Positions 25,823 to 33,962 of a stretch of DNA of 64,000 bases are shown here, piece after piece. Position 1 is the stretch's first letter; each line of letters starts with the position of its first letter. The position numbers were made by a program, and so were the translations under genes. Source of the stretch: Salinibacter pepae (GTDB lineage Bacteria; Bacteroidota; Rhodothermia; Rhodothermales; Salinibacteraceae). The notes beneath the pieces were generated by a model that worked only from the letters and a program-made list of their open reading frames with translations, did not search any database and was not told the origin of the DNA. Location of the stretch: positions 2,074,501 to 2,138,500 of the forward strand of contig NZ_CAMTTE010000001.1 in the NCBI RefSeq assembly GCF_947077775.1. The letters run 5' to 3'.

Positions 25823-26221
25823 TTAGTTTCCGTATTTCTCGTCCGCGTATTCTCCGTCTACGTACTGATCATCCGTGTACTGATTGTCCGTGTGTTGACC
25901 GCTTGCGTGTCTCTTGACTTGTCCTGGGTCCGCTGGAGGTCCTCCATCCCCCGGATTGCCTTCTCCTGGCGTTTCTTCTGGAGGACCGTGGCATTCGGGT
26001 CCTCTTTTAGGAGGATTGCATGAGGAAGAAGGCGCGCCTTCAGCAAATCTCGGCACGCTGCCGATGGTCATGATTGCCGGCGCGGCGTAGGCACTCTTCT
26101 TGAGCATGTCCCGCCTTGACATTGACGGCCCTTCGCTCTCGTTTTCGTGGGCGGGCGGGGATTGGTCGGGCTTCTCGTTCGTGTTTTCAGGGCGTTCGGG
26201 GGCGTCGCGTCCGCGGGGCAT
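25823..26221 (-). CDS. small Tat-leader peptide with acidic Tyr repeats, candidate kinase substrate or RiPP-like precursor
   Basis: This 132-residue protein has a 33-residue Pro/Glu-rich lead, then a twin-arginine motif SRRDMLK (residues about 35-41) and a short hydrophobic stretch SAYAAPAIMTIGSV ending in a possible cleavage site FAEG. Next comes a Cys- and Pro-containing spacer (SSSCNPPKRGPECHG). The tail consists of five-residue units HTDNQ, YTDDQ, YVDGE and YADEK, then YGN. It lies 130 bases downstream of, and on the same strand as, a PqqD-HprK-like kinase, so the two are likely one operon. Small RR-leader proteins with an AYAAPA-type h-region beside PqqD/HprK genes are, as I recall, a recurring arrangement, which suggests this is the protein the kinase acts on. 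The start could also be the Met at 26122, right before SRRD. No modification is proven. Confidence 0.6.
   Translation of the reverse strand: MPRGRDAPERPENTNEKPDQSPPAHENESEGPSMSRRDMLKKSAYAAPAIMTIGSVPRFAEGAPSSSCNPPKRGPECHGPPEETPGEGNPGDGGPPADPGQVKRHASGQHTDNQYTDDQYVDGEYADEKYGN
25826..25894 (-). repeat. degenerate 15-bp coding repeat at peptide C-terminus
   Basis: Four to five 15-bp units in frame encode the pattern [H/Y]-x-D-x-[Q/E/K], ending with Tyr-Gly-Asn and the stop. At DNA level the first two copies are closest (ACGGA.AATCAG / ACGGATGATCAG). Confidence 0.75.
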
Positions 26222-26351
26222 GGCGTCGAATGGGTGGCTTCGGGGGTGGGGGATGCGGCAAGAGCCACATGGTACTACTTAAGACCTTCGGAAAAGATAA
26301 TTGTTCTTTCTGACGGTCTTCCTGAAGTCCATATCCCGATACGTATTTTGA

Positions 26352-27488
26352 TCACCCCAGCACGGGCGCCAACAGCCCGCCAATGTCGGTCTGCCCGTCG
26401 TGGCGCAGCCGAAAGGAGGAGACTCGGCCGGCCAGCCGAGACAGTTCCCGCACCGCCTCTCCCCGGTGGCGGCTTGCGTTTTGGCAGCTTTCTACGAGTG
26501 ATACCGCGGCTTCGGGGGCGGCTTGCTCTTCGACCCCCGCCGGGCGGTCCGCCTCGAAAGCCGGAAAGAAAACGGCCTCCGGCCGGACGGGCGCGTTTTG
26601 AAGACGGCCGGCCTCCAGGTCCACGTGCGTCTTTGGAAGCCCGGACGGCCCTTCCTCCAGGGACTGGTTCTCGCCGGGCTGGCGGTACGCGATCGTCACT
26701 GGAAGGGGGACGACCCGGCCCGTGTCGGGGTCGTACGGCGTGAGGTCGTCGGACACGTGCGTCCATCCGGAGCGACAGAGGTCCGCAATCGTCGTGCTTT
26801 TTCCACCGCCGGATGGCCCGGCCACCAGGACGGCGGTTCCGTTTCGGGCTGCCGCCCCGGCGTGAAGCCAGATCAGGTCCCGGCGCGCTTCCATGAACCG
26901 GAGTAGAACCGTGCGCTTCAGGTGCTGCACTGCGGCTGTGAGCGGGCGTGCCTCGCCGCCCCGTGCCTGCGGGGACCGGACGGAGACCCCGTCGCCCGCC
27001 TCCTCCGCGGTAAGCACGTCGACGGTCTCGGCGCCCGTCTCCCTGCCGATCAGGCCGTGGAACAGGCGGCGCACGGCTCGCTCGAATCTCGGCGTGGTGG
27101 TCTTCACTTTCACCTGGTGGCTCCCAAACACAACGTTCAGCGTCGTTGCCCCCGGTCCATCGGCCTGGTCGCCGCGGCTCACCGCCGTGCCGCCGTCGGC
27201 GGTCGGATCAGGGCGATGGACGAACAGGAGGTCCTGGTCGCTCAAATGAGAAACGACTTGTCGTAGACCGTCGGGGGACGTGGGCGAGGGGATGTCGGCA
27301 CGATCACTGACCCTCCGGTCGATCTTTTGGAGGGGCGTGTTGCCGTCACAGTGCTCCCAGACCTCTCGTGCGAGGGCGGTTACCGCAAAGACCTGGTCCC
27401 GCCCCAAGTCGTGCAGGACGGCACCGCCTGTGACGCGGTGGGCCTCCACCGACGGATTGCGGAGGAGAATGTCTTCGTCTCGTATCAT
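26352..27488 (-). CDS. PqqD-HprK fusion: putative peptide-recognising serine/HPr-type kinase
   Basis: This is a 378-residue cytoplasmic protein. Residues about 5-90 form a PqqD-like winged-helix domain (the RiPP leader-binding fold), with AVLHDLGRDQVFAVTALARE. Residues about 130-378 look like the HPr kinase/phosphorylase C-terminal catalytic fold. The P-loop is GPSGGGKSTTIADL (near 240), and HVSDDLTPYD provides the following acidic residues. In known lasso-peptide systems such as paeninodin, HprK-like kinases phosphorylate the precursor peptide, and PqqD domains present it. Here no lasso cyclase or protease is adjacent, only the small RR-leader peptide downstream. The start at 27488 is where PqqD homology begins; about 490 bases of open frame upstream are not protein-like. 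Substrate is inferred from context. Confidence 0.75.
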   Translation of the reverse strand: MIRDEDILLRNPSVEAHRVTGGAVLHDLGRDQVFAVTALAREVWEHCDGNTPLQKIDRRVSDRADIPSPTSPDGLRQVVSHLSDQDLLFVHRPDPTADGGTAVSRGDQADGPGATTLNVVFGSHQVKVKTTTPRFERAVRRLFHGLIGRETGAETVDVLTAEEAGDGVSVRSPQARGGEARPLTAAVQHLKRTVLLRFMEARRDLIWLHAGAAARNGTAVLVAGPSGGGKSTTIADLCRSGWTHVSDDLTPYDPDTGRVVPLPVTIAYRQPGENQSLEEGPSGLPKTHVDLEAGRLQNAPVRPEAVFFPAFEADRPAGVEEQAAPEAAVSLVESCQNASRHRGEAVRELSRLAGRVSSFRLRHDGQTDIGGLLAPVLG

Positions 27489-28010
27489 GTCGTCGTTCAG
27501 GGGCTTTTGCGTCTTGATGCCCGCCTGCGGGCCGCCCAACTGACACGAGGCGTGGCGGCCGGCGTTCTCCTCCCCGGTGAAGTGCTGAGTGCCCGCGGCC
27601 CTGCTGGGGCCAGACCGAACCGGGGGGAAGACATCGACACGGAAGGGGCCCCAGAATGGGGCAGAGAAGAGGCCCACGACCTGCCTCGCGTGGGCGGGAG
27701 GCCGTCCCTCGTGTGGGGGAACCGGCAGCCGGGCCCTTCCCGCACGGCCTGGCGGCGAAGGCCAGGGCACTGGTCCCCAGCTCAGCTGCTCATAACGACC
27801 GCCGTCCCCAGGTCGCCCCGCCGAACATCGGATGGCACATTGAATGGCGATCGCCGCGGGCGTGAACGAGCCGCTTCCGCTCAACGCGCCCCCTTCTCTC
27901 GTTGAAATTCCGTTGCATCCCTCGGTTTCAAGGAAGAGGGTGTAACAACCGACCGGTGCCAAGCCGCTTGGGCCATGCACGTTCTGCGCAAAACCTCACA
28001 CATCTCGCCA
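27489..28010. other. divergent intergenic region
   Basis: About 520 bases between the kinase (minus) and the barrel protein (plus). No supportable gene. It should contain both promoters. Confidence 0.4.
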
Positions 28011-28694
28011 ATGCTCCGCTTCTTCTCGTCCGTCTGGTCGCGCTCGCTTCTGTGCCTCTTTCTGCTGGCCGCCGTTGCGTCGACATGCGGCATCGCTCCT
28101 GCTCTCGCCCAGGAAAACGGAGCCCCCCGTGACGAAACGCTCTTTGGAAGCGTCCAGTCCAGCGGGGGCTACGGCGCCCCGACGGTCGCTCTGACGACCC
28201 TGAACGGCGAGACAGCCGCCATGGTCGGTGGGCAGGGCGGCTGGGTGCTCAACCGGCGCTTTGTGGTTGGGGGCGCCCTGCGCGGCATCGCCCCGCGCCC
28301 GGACGTCACGTTGCAGGGCCGCTCGTCGAGCGCCCCCGAGTCGGCGCAGGTGCAGCTGGGATACGCGGGCCTGCTTCTCGAATACATCGGCGCCTCGTCC
28401 AATCTCCTCCACTACGGCGGCACGCTCGTCGTCGGCGGGGGAAATGTGGAGCTCGTCGGCGATCAAGGCTTCCGGGCCGGCCCGTCGGTCTCGGACGACA
28501 GCGTCGAGCGGTCCGCGGTGTTTGCCGCGGAGGTGGGGGCCCGCGCCGAGCTCAACGTGACCCGCTTCTTTCGAATCGGGCTCAGCGGGGGATACCGTCT
28601 CGTCTCAGGCGCCGCCCTCGAGAAGGCGGCCGTATCGGACGGCGACCTCAGCGCCCCGTACGGCCAGCTCTCGCTTCGTTTCGGGAGCTTCTGA
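28011..28694 (+). CDS. probable outer-membrane beta-barrel protein
   Basis: This 227-residue protein has a signal peptide (SLLCLFLLAAVASTCGIAPA then LAQ as cleavage site). It is followed by repeated amphipathic strands rich in Gly and aromatic residues, and the chain ends in SAPYGQLSLRFGSF, with the C-terminal Phe typical of outer-membrane barrels. Size and strand count suggest an 8- to 10-strand barrel. There is no ligand-binding motif, so the role is unknown. The start at 28011 gives a normal signal peptide; an in-frame ATG at 27975 would add 12 residues. A weak GC hairpin (GGGCCC at 28722-28727 and 28737-28742, followed by TTT) about 30 bases after the stop could end the transcript. The gene is divergent from the PqqD-HprK kinase. 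Confidence 0.65.
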   Translation: MLRFFSSVWSRSLLCLFLLAAVASTCGIAPALAQENGAPRDETLFGSVQSSGGYGAPTVALTTLNGETAAMVGGQGGWVLNRRFVVGGALRGIAPRPDVTLQGRSSSAPESAQVQLGYAGLLLEYIGASSNLLHYGGTLVVGGGNVELVGDQGFRAGPSVSDDSVERSAVFAAEVGARAELNVTRFFRIGLSGGYRLVSGAALEKAAVSDGDLSAPYGQLSLRFGSF

Positions 28695-29115
28695 GGGGGG
28701 CGTGATTCCGCAATCTTTTGCGGGCCCTCCTGGCGCGGGCCCTTTGGGGGAGCAGGGCCGGCCCCCAACTCCGTTCCAAAGCAAAAGTAGATCGAGGAGG
28801 GGGATGGACGTCCGGGCGTGAGGCCTCGGGCCAGGCCCACGGGCCTTCCGGCCGCAACAATCTCCTTGCTCGTGTGGCCGTGTGCCTCAGCGGCAATACG
28901 TGCATCAACTCGGGCACTGGAACGAGTGAACTGGTCTGATCTTTTGCAAAACGACCCGTCACGGCTTGCACGTACACCCTGTATCATTCGAATCAAAACT
29001 GTCTCTCACAGAGAGGCACTCGTGGAGGCGTGCGCGTCTCCACCCGGCGGGCCGTGCGTGTTGGGCCTTCGATTCAGGGGCGATCCACTGCGCTGACAGC
29101 CAATTCGAGTCCGCC
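28695..29115. other. gene-free stretch
   Basis: About 420 bases. Apart from the weak GGGCCC hairpin after the barrel gene, nothing is seen. The 3' part presumably promotes the membrane-protein gene at 29116. Confidence 0.4.
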
Positions 29116-29754
29116 ATGAGCCAACTTGAGTATCTCGTCGCCCTCATCTCGATCATCGTTGGGCTCGGGCTGACGGACCTGGCCCAGAGCGTCCGGGAAT
29201 TGATCCGCCCGGGCTACACCGTGAAGTGGGACGGGCTCCCCCTCGCCTGGTCGGTGTTTGTGTTTCTCATGACCATCCTCCTCTGGTGGCAGGGATTCGC
29301 TGCCCTGAAGGAGCCGGACATCGGGGGCGGGGCGGGTCCCTTCTTCCTGTCGTTCTTGCTGTATTTCCTCATCCTGTACCTCTGCTGCGCGTTTGCGCTT
29401 CCGGACCCGGATTGGGAGAGGGCTTCCGTCGGCTCCGGGCCGGCAGGGGCGACCAACCCAACAGGCCCCGCCGAACGCGGGGTAGACCTGGAGGCCTTCT
29501 ACTTCTCGACTGGGCACCGGAGGTGGTTTTTCGGGCTCCTGATCGGGTTCTGGGTGGCGCTCATGGTTGCGGATCAGCTCACGTTCGAATCGGGCGGTCC
29601 GGCCCAGCGCCTGCGGTCGGCCCTGCCAGTTGTGGGGCTGTGCGCGATCACGGCGATTCCCATTCTGACAGACCGCCGGTGGGCACACTGGGTCGTGGTG
29701 ACGGTGTTGGGGGGGCTGGTTGGTGCGCAAGCGGTCAGGGACATCCTTCTTTGA
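29116..29754 (+). CDS. six-helix membrane protein, copy 1 of a paralogous pair
   Basis: This 212-residue integral membrane protein starts MSQLEYLVALISIIVGLGLT. It has about six helices, near residues 5-22, 43-60, 75-95, 135-152, 165-182 and 190-208, and a charged loop at 95-130. Signature phrases are DLAQSVRELIRPGY, VKWDGLPLAWS, CCAFALPDPDWE and DLEAFYF..GHRRWFFGLL. The same phrases in the same order occur in the gene at 36669-37283, so the two are paralogues. The family is unknown to me. The conserved DPDWE and GHRRWFF cytoplasmic or interfacial motifs could be functional. ATG 29116 is chosen because the paralogue starts identically. Confidence 0.7.
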   Translation: MSQLEYLVALISIIVGLGLTDLAQSVRELIRPGYTVKWDGLPLAWSVFVFLMTILLWWQGFAALKEPDIGGGAGPFFLSFLLYFLILYLCCAFALPDPDWERASVGSGPAGATNPTGPAERGVDLEAFYFSTGHRRWFFGLLIGFWVALMVADQLTFESGGPAQRLRSALPVVGLCAITAIPILTDRRWAHWVVVTVLGGLVGAQAVRDILL

Positions 29755-29776
29755 GCAGAGGCTCTGGCGCGGCCCC

Positions 29777-29978
29777 TGTCGGTCAGCATGCGGAGCGAAT
29801 CGCCCTCCGTCGTCACGGCGGTGACGTAAATGCGGTGTTGAACGAAGTCGGCAGGGAGAACGCGGCCCCCTGGACGCGGCTGTGCAAAGCTCGTTTTGGC
29901 GCCGAGCAGGCCGGCCAGAAGTCCGAAGGCGAGAATTGCGACGGGCCGCCGCGGGAACGAGACGGAGAAGCAGCGCAC
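29777..29978 (-). pseudogene. truncated secreted aspartyl-protease-like gene
   Basis: On the minus strand from a possible GTG at 29978, the frame gives a signal-peptide-like stretch (VAILAFGLLAGLLGAKTSFAQ), then LPADFVQHRIYVTAVTTEGD and SLRMLTDRG. The pattern F-V-x-x-R-I-Y-V ... T-x-x-G-D-x-L-x-x-x-T-D resembles the N-terminus of retropepsin-like aspartyl proteases of Bacteroidota-type bacteria, where TDTGG would be the active site. Here it reads TDRGR and similarity ends at about 29777, beside the stop of the convergent membrane-protein gene. The rest of the protease is missing. The family is from memory. Confidence 0.4.
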
Positions 29979-30508
29979 GGTTGCGTGAACGAGCGCAATG
30001 AGCAGAGTGCGATCGTGCAACGCCGTCCGGGACGCGCGCCGTCTGGGAAACGAGCCCCGACATCGCGATCCCCTGTTCGGCATCGCAGTCCCCTGTATAC
30101 TCCGGCACAGGTCCGGTTGCCCCCTGATCGACGAACGGCCTCGGTGCGTCGACGAACGTCCAGTCCGCATCGACGAACACGGGGCGGGGCAACCTGAACC
30201 GCGCCGTCATGCGTCGCCGCCGCCGGACGCCCAGGGCGCGGCGCCGCCGGGTCGTGCGGTGCGAAAAGAAAGCGGGCCGCTCCAGAGCGGCAGCGTGACG
30301 GCCATGCCCCTCTGGGCCTTTGTTCGAAGGGCCCTGAAACGACAGTCATCGGGCGCAGCCTGGATGGGGCGCCGGAAGGGGACGAAACGGGGGCCGCGCC
30401 CGAGACCTAAATGGAACGATTCGTCCCGTCTGGTCATGGCCCCGAACCCGTTCGGGAGGGTCGCCCCCCCTTCCTCGCAGGTCTTCTTTCGGAGCGTCTT
30501 TTGATAGC
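29979..30508. other. gene-free stretch
   Basis: About 530 GC-rich bases between the truncated gene and the thioredoxin gene. It may include more remains of the broken gene's upstream region. No supportable ORF. Confidence 0.4.
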
Positions 30509-31087
30509 ATGCCCAACCCATCGGTGCCCCACTGCTACTTGAAAGCGCGGGTTCTCGTCCTCGCCGTGTCGGCCGCGTCGCTACTGGGCCTGTCGGCGGG
30601 GGCGGCACGGGCACAACCCGGGCCCGCCGAGATTGGGAAGCAGGTGCCCGGCTTCGAGATCGAGGCGCTCCGAGACTCGGGGCGCGCCATCACGCCCTCC
30701 GATTTCGAGGGCCGGTACGTGCTGCTCAACCTCTGGGCCACATGGTGCGCGCCCTGCATTGAAAAACTCCCCGCTCTCCGGGAGGCGCGGCGGCGCTACT
30801 CGCCGGAACGGCTCGCCATCCTGAACGTCTCGTTCGACCGGTCTCGGCCCAAGGCGACGGCGTTTTTGGAGAAGCGCGAGATGCCGGGGCGGCACGCACA
30901 TGCGAGCGGGGGCCTCATGGGCGAATTTGGAGACAAGTTCGCCCGGATGCCGACCGAGTCGGCCTCGATGCAAATGCGAGGGCTTCCCAACATGACCCTC
31001 ATCGGGCCGAAGGGAAAGGTTGCCGACATAGCAGCTGGAGAGTCGGCCGACCTCCTCGAGATGTTGAGCGAACGTCTCGGGCGTTGA
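30509..31087 (+). CDS. TlpA/ResA-family thioredoxin-like protein
   Basis: This 192-residue exported thiol-disulfide oxidoreductase has a signal peptide (VLVLAVSAASLLGLSAGAARA then QPGP). It is followed by the AhpC/TSA-thioredoxin fold: VPGFEIEALRDSGRAITPSDFEGRY as the family opening, VLLNLWATWCAPC with the redox pair Cys-Ala-Pro-Cys near residues 80-83, and LPNMTLIGPKGKV with the cis-Pro loop (GLPNMTL). These proteins work outside the cytoplasmic membrane in cytochrome c maturation or envelope disulfide reduction. No cytochrome or CcdA gene is adjacent, so the partner is unknown. It is monocistronic. Confidence 0.88.
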   Translation: MPNPSVPHCYLKARVLVLAVSAASLLGLSAGAARAQPGPAEIGKQVPGFEIEALRDSGRAITPSDFEGRYVLLNLWATWCAPCIEKLPALREARRRYSPERLAILNVSFDRSRPKATAFLEKREMPGRHAHASGGLMGEFGDKFARMPTESASMQMRGLPNMTLIGPKGKVADIAAGESADLLEMLSERLGR

Positions 31088-31210
31088 GCGGGCACCTGTC
31101 AGGTCGCCGCCCCGAACGCCCCTCGATCGTGCTCCCGGGCCCTCCCCCCCGCTCGGAGGCCCGCCGCCTCGCCCCGGATCCCGCTCGGCCCGACCCCGAA
31201 GCGCCCGTCG

Positions 31211-31843
31211 TCAGAACTGGAGCGTTACCGAGAGGCCCACCTGCTCCCCCCGAGGGCCGCCGGCGGTTGGCGTGACGCGAGCCCGAAGGCCGTGCGTCCT
31301 GTTGTATTCTCGGGCCGCCGTTCCTGCCGTGGCGGTGTCGTAGATGCCGCTGCCAAGTACGGCGGCTGCCCCAATGAGGAGCCATTCCAGGCCATCGAAA
31401 GTCGGCGCCTCACTGACGCCCTGCTGATTCTGCGCCGATTCGGCCGCGCTGATCGCCACCAGGGCCGTTCCGGTACGGATTCCGATCCCGACCCACGCCT
31501 GCGAGTGGTTCTCCGCGTAGAAGTGGCCGAAGGCCGGCCCGACGAAAAGCCCGGCCCCGTAGGCGGGCGCAAGGAGCAGGGTGCCCCCGAGCGACAGGGC
31601 CACGGCCCGCCCGGGGCGTTTCGGCGAGGTGGCGGCGGCCTTCTGAGGGGGGCGATGGGGCTCCGGTTGGGGATGTGCTGCCGGTCGGGAGGCCGTGTCC
31701 CGATCAGTGGGGCCGGTCGGCTGGCCGTGGATGAGAGGGCCGTGGATGGGGCGGGCCCGGACGGACTGGCCCTGGGCGGCCTGTCCCGACAGGAACGCGG
31801 CAACGAGAAGAAGGCAAAGGCAGATCGAATGGACGTAGCGCAT
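31211..31843 (-). CDS. exported membrane-associated protein, copy 1 of a second paralogous pair
   Basis: This 210-residue protein has a signal peptide (HSICLCLLLVAAFLSGQAAQG) and a Pro/His-rich spacer. A hydrophobic body follows: RAVALSLGGTLLLAPAYGAGLFVGPAFGHFYAEN, AWVGIGIRTGTALVAI, a helix near residues 150-170, then REYNRTHGLRARVTPTAGG and a beta-like end GLSVTLQF. The phrases GPAxGHFYAxN, AWVGIGIRTG and NRxHGLR recur in the gene at 39493-40074. The Phe-ending final strand suggests periplasmic or outer-membrane location. The body resembles DUF5683-like proteins only vaguely. Function is unknown. Confidence 0.65.
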   Translation of the reverse strand: MRYVHSICLCLLLVAAFLSGQAAQGQSVRARPIHGPLIHGQPTGPTDRDTASRPAAHPQPEPHRPPQKAAATSPKRPGRAVALSLGGTLLLAPAYGAGLFVGPAFGHFYAENHSQAWVGIGIRTGTALVAISAAESAQNQQGVSEAPTFDGLEWLLIGAAAVLGSGIYDTATAGTAAREYNRTHGLRARVTPTAGGPRGEQVGLSVTLQF

Positions 31844-32299
31844 CGGTCGTTGGTTGCGTGTGGACCGGTGTTGAGAACATGCGCTCCCATGATCGGACCC
31901 GCCCGGGCGGAAAAACCGGACACGGGTCCGGAGAACGGGGACTTGTCCGCTCGGTCCGGGGGACGTGTCCGCTCAGTTGCGAGGGGCGCGCCGACGTTGA
32001 CCCCGAGGCCTTCAATACCGCCGCAACACCGGACCGGCGGGTCCCCTCCTGCTTGAAAGCGTGGGCCCGACAGAACCGACTTCACCAAGCAATGCGGGGG
32101 ACGGCGCAGGTCCCGCCAGCCGTCGGCGGCCTCGACTGGCCACCTGGACGTGGGCCGCCGGACTGCCTGCAGGGGGCAGTGCTCCCGCGCTCCTGCGGCA
32201 GGCGACAAGACTGACTTAAGGCCTAAACCTTTGAGGCCGATAACGTGAAGCAGAGGTCAAACCCTAGTCTTCAGGTCACATGTCTTGTCTCCCAACGTC
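31844..32299. other. gene-free stretch before tandem chemoreceptors
   Basis: About 455 bases. GGCCT and AGGCC (near 32220-32236) flank CTTTG just upstream of the receptor gene and may form a weak hairpin at its promoter. No supportable ORF. Confidence 0.4.
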
Positions 32300-33895
32300 A
32301 TGAGCAGTACCACAGCGTCCAGGGGCAAAGAAGGGGTGGTCTCCAAAGCATTGTACAGTATTGGGGCGCTCGCCACGGCACTGGAAACGGCAACCCCGGA
32401 TTTTCTACGTCGCCGTTTTGGGCTTAGGGTCCTTCTGGCAGGGCCGCTCTGTTCGGTGATCGGGTTCCCGTTCGCCGCCGCGTATCTGATCGAGAACGCC
32501 CACCTTTCCTTTGTCGTCGCCGGGGGCGGTGTGGCCGTGACTGGATTCATGGTCTACGCCGAGATGTACTGGCTGCTCCGGAAGATGAACGAGAAGGTTA
32601 TCGAGATCGAGGGTAGGACTCACGACATATCCTTCGACTACGAGCGGCTTGACAGAATCGGGGTCATCTTCGAAACCTTCGAGGGGGTGGCGAGGGACCT
32701 GGGAGATTCAATAGAAGAGGCGAATGCCGCCCAGAGGCGAGCCGAAAAAGAGGCCGAGCAGGCCCGGGAGGCCGAGCAGAAGGCAGCCGAGCGGAAAGAG
32801 CGTCTTCAGGACGGCGTCGACACGATGCTGAAGGCGACCGACCGCCTAGCTGAGGGAGACCTGACGCCCCGACTTCCCGAGGGGCAGGGTGGAGCAATCG
32901 GCCGCCTGTTTGAGGGCTTCAACGAGGCGGCAGAGACGATGGGCCAGGCGATGGGAGAGGTCCGCAGGGCGATAAAGTCTGTCGCCTCAGCGGCGGAGGA
33001 AATCAGCAGTTCCTCCGACCAGATGGCCGCCAGCGCGGAGGAGCAATCCGCCCAGGCCGAGGAGGTGGCCGCGGCCGTTGAGGAGCTCAACCAGACGATC
33101 GGGGAGAATGCCCGGAGCGTTCAGTCCGTCGCCGATTCGGCCAGCGACGGCAGCCAGCAGGCCCAGGACGGGCAAGATGTGGTTTTGGAGGCCACCGCGA
33201 AGATGGAGGAGATTGCGGAAGAGGTTCAAGAGACCGCCGATCGGATTGAGCGGCTGCAGGCCTCTAGTGAAGAGATCAGTCAGGTGGTGGAGACGATCGA
33301 CGACATCGCAGGGCAGACGAATCTCCTTGCCCTGAACGCGGCGATTGAGGCTGCGCGAGCAGGGGGGGAGGGCGAGGGCACCGGGCAAGGGTTTGGTGTG
33401 GTTGCCGAGGAGGTCCGAGAGCTAGCGGAGGACACCGACCAGGCGACCTCTGAGATTGGCGAGATCATCGGGGAGGTGCAGTCCGAAATCAAAGAGGCCG
33501 TCGAGTCGGCCCGGCGCTCGCGGAGCAATGCGGAGGACGGCATCGATCTGGCCCGGAGGGCCAGCGGCAGGCTGGAAGAGATCGTGCGGTCCATCGAAGC
33601 GGTCGAGGCAAAAGCCGACGAGATCGCGGCGGCCTCCGAAGAGCAGTCCACCACGAGCGAGGAGATCGCCCGGAGCGTACAGTCGATCTCGACGGCGGCC
33701 CAGCAGTCGGCTGAGGGCGTCACGGACGTGTCAGATGTTTCAGAGCGCCTCCGGGAAGTCACCAGCACGCTGCAGCAGCGGGTCCGGGCGTTCGAGATCG
33801 AACGAGAGACAAGGCAGGGGCCGTCGAGCCCCAGTCCCGCGTCCGGCCCCGTCCCGCATCAGCAGGGAGATGGGGCGCGGAATGAGAAGCGGTAG
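32300..33895 (+). CDS. transmembrane methyl-accepting chemotaxis protein
   Basis: This 531-residue receptor has two adjacent membrane helices near residues 45-85 ([40 protein letters not shown]) with almost no extracellular part. A coiled region follows (Glu/Ala-rich, about 135-175), then a HAMP-like segment ([20 protein letters not shown]) and the cytoplasmic signalling domain with tip [20 protein letters not shown] and [16 protein letters not shown]. Lacking a sensory ectodomain, it may sense membrane state or a cytoplasmic cue. The ATG at 32300 is preferred over a TTG 15 bases upstream. It is 67 bases upstream of a second receptor gene with a very similar signalling domain, so the two are probably one transcription unit. 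Confidence 0.9.
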   Translation: MSSTTASRGKEGVVSKALYSIGALATALETATPDFLRRRFGLRVLLAGPLCSVIGFPFAAAYLIENAHLSFVVAGGGVAVTGFMVYAEMYWLLRKMNEKVIEIEGRTHDISFDYERLDRIGVIFETFEGVARDLGDSIEEANAAQRRAEKEAEQAREAEQKAAERKERLQDGVDTMLKATDRLAEGDLTPRLPEGQGGAIGRLFEGFNEAAETMGQAMGEVRRAIKSVASAAEEISSSSDQMAASAEEQSAQAEEVAAAVEELNQTIGENARSVQSVADSASDGSQQAQDGQDVVLEATAKMEEIAEEVQETADRIERLQASSEEISQVVETIDDIAGQTNLLALNAAIEAARAGGEGEGTGQGFGVVAEEVRELAEDTDQATSEIGEIIGEVQSEIKEAVESARRSRSNAEDGIDLARRASGRLEEIVRSIEAVEAKADEIAAASEEQSTTSEEIARSVQSISTAAQQSAEGVTDVSDVSERLREVTSTLQQRVRAFEIERETRQGPSSPSPASGPVPHQQGDGARNEKR

Positions 33896-33962
33896 GCTTC
33901 AGAAACGGACAAAAGCGCCCCCAGAACTTCCAGGCTTCAACCCCAAAGGCACAGACAGCAGA

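Noticed and set aside
30000-30300. Possible ORFs on both strands upstream of the thioredoxin gene
   Set aside because: Arg-rich, low-complexity translations without initiation signals; only the signal-peptide segment at 29777-29978 looks protein-like.
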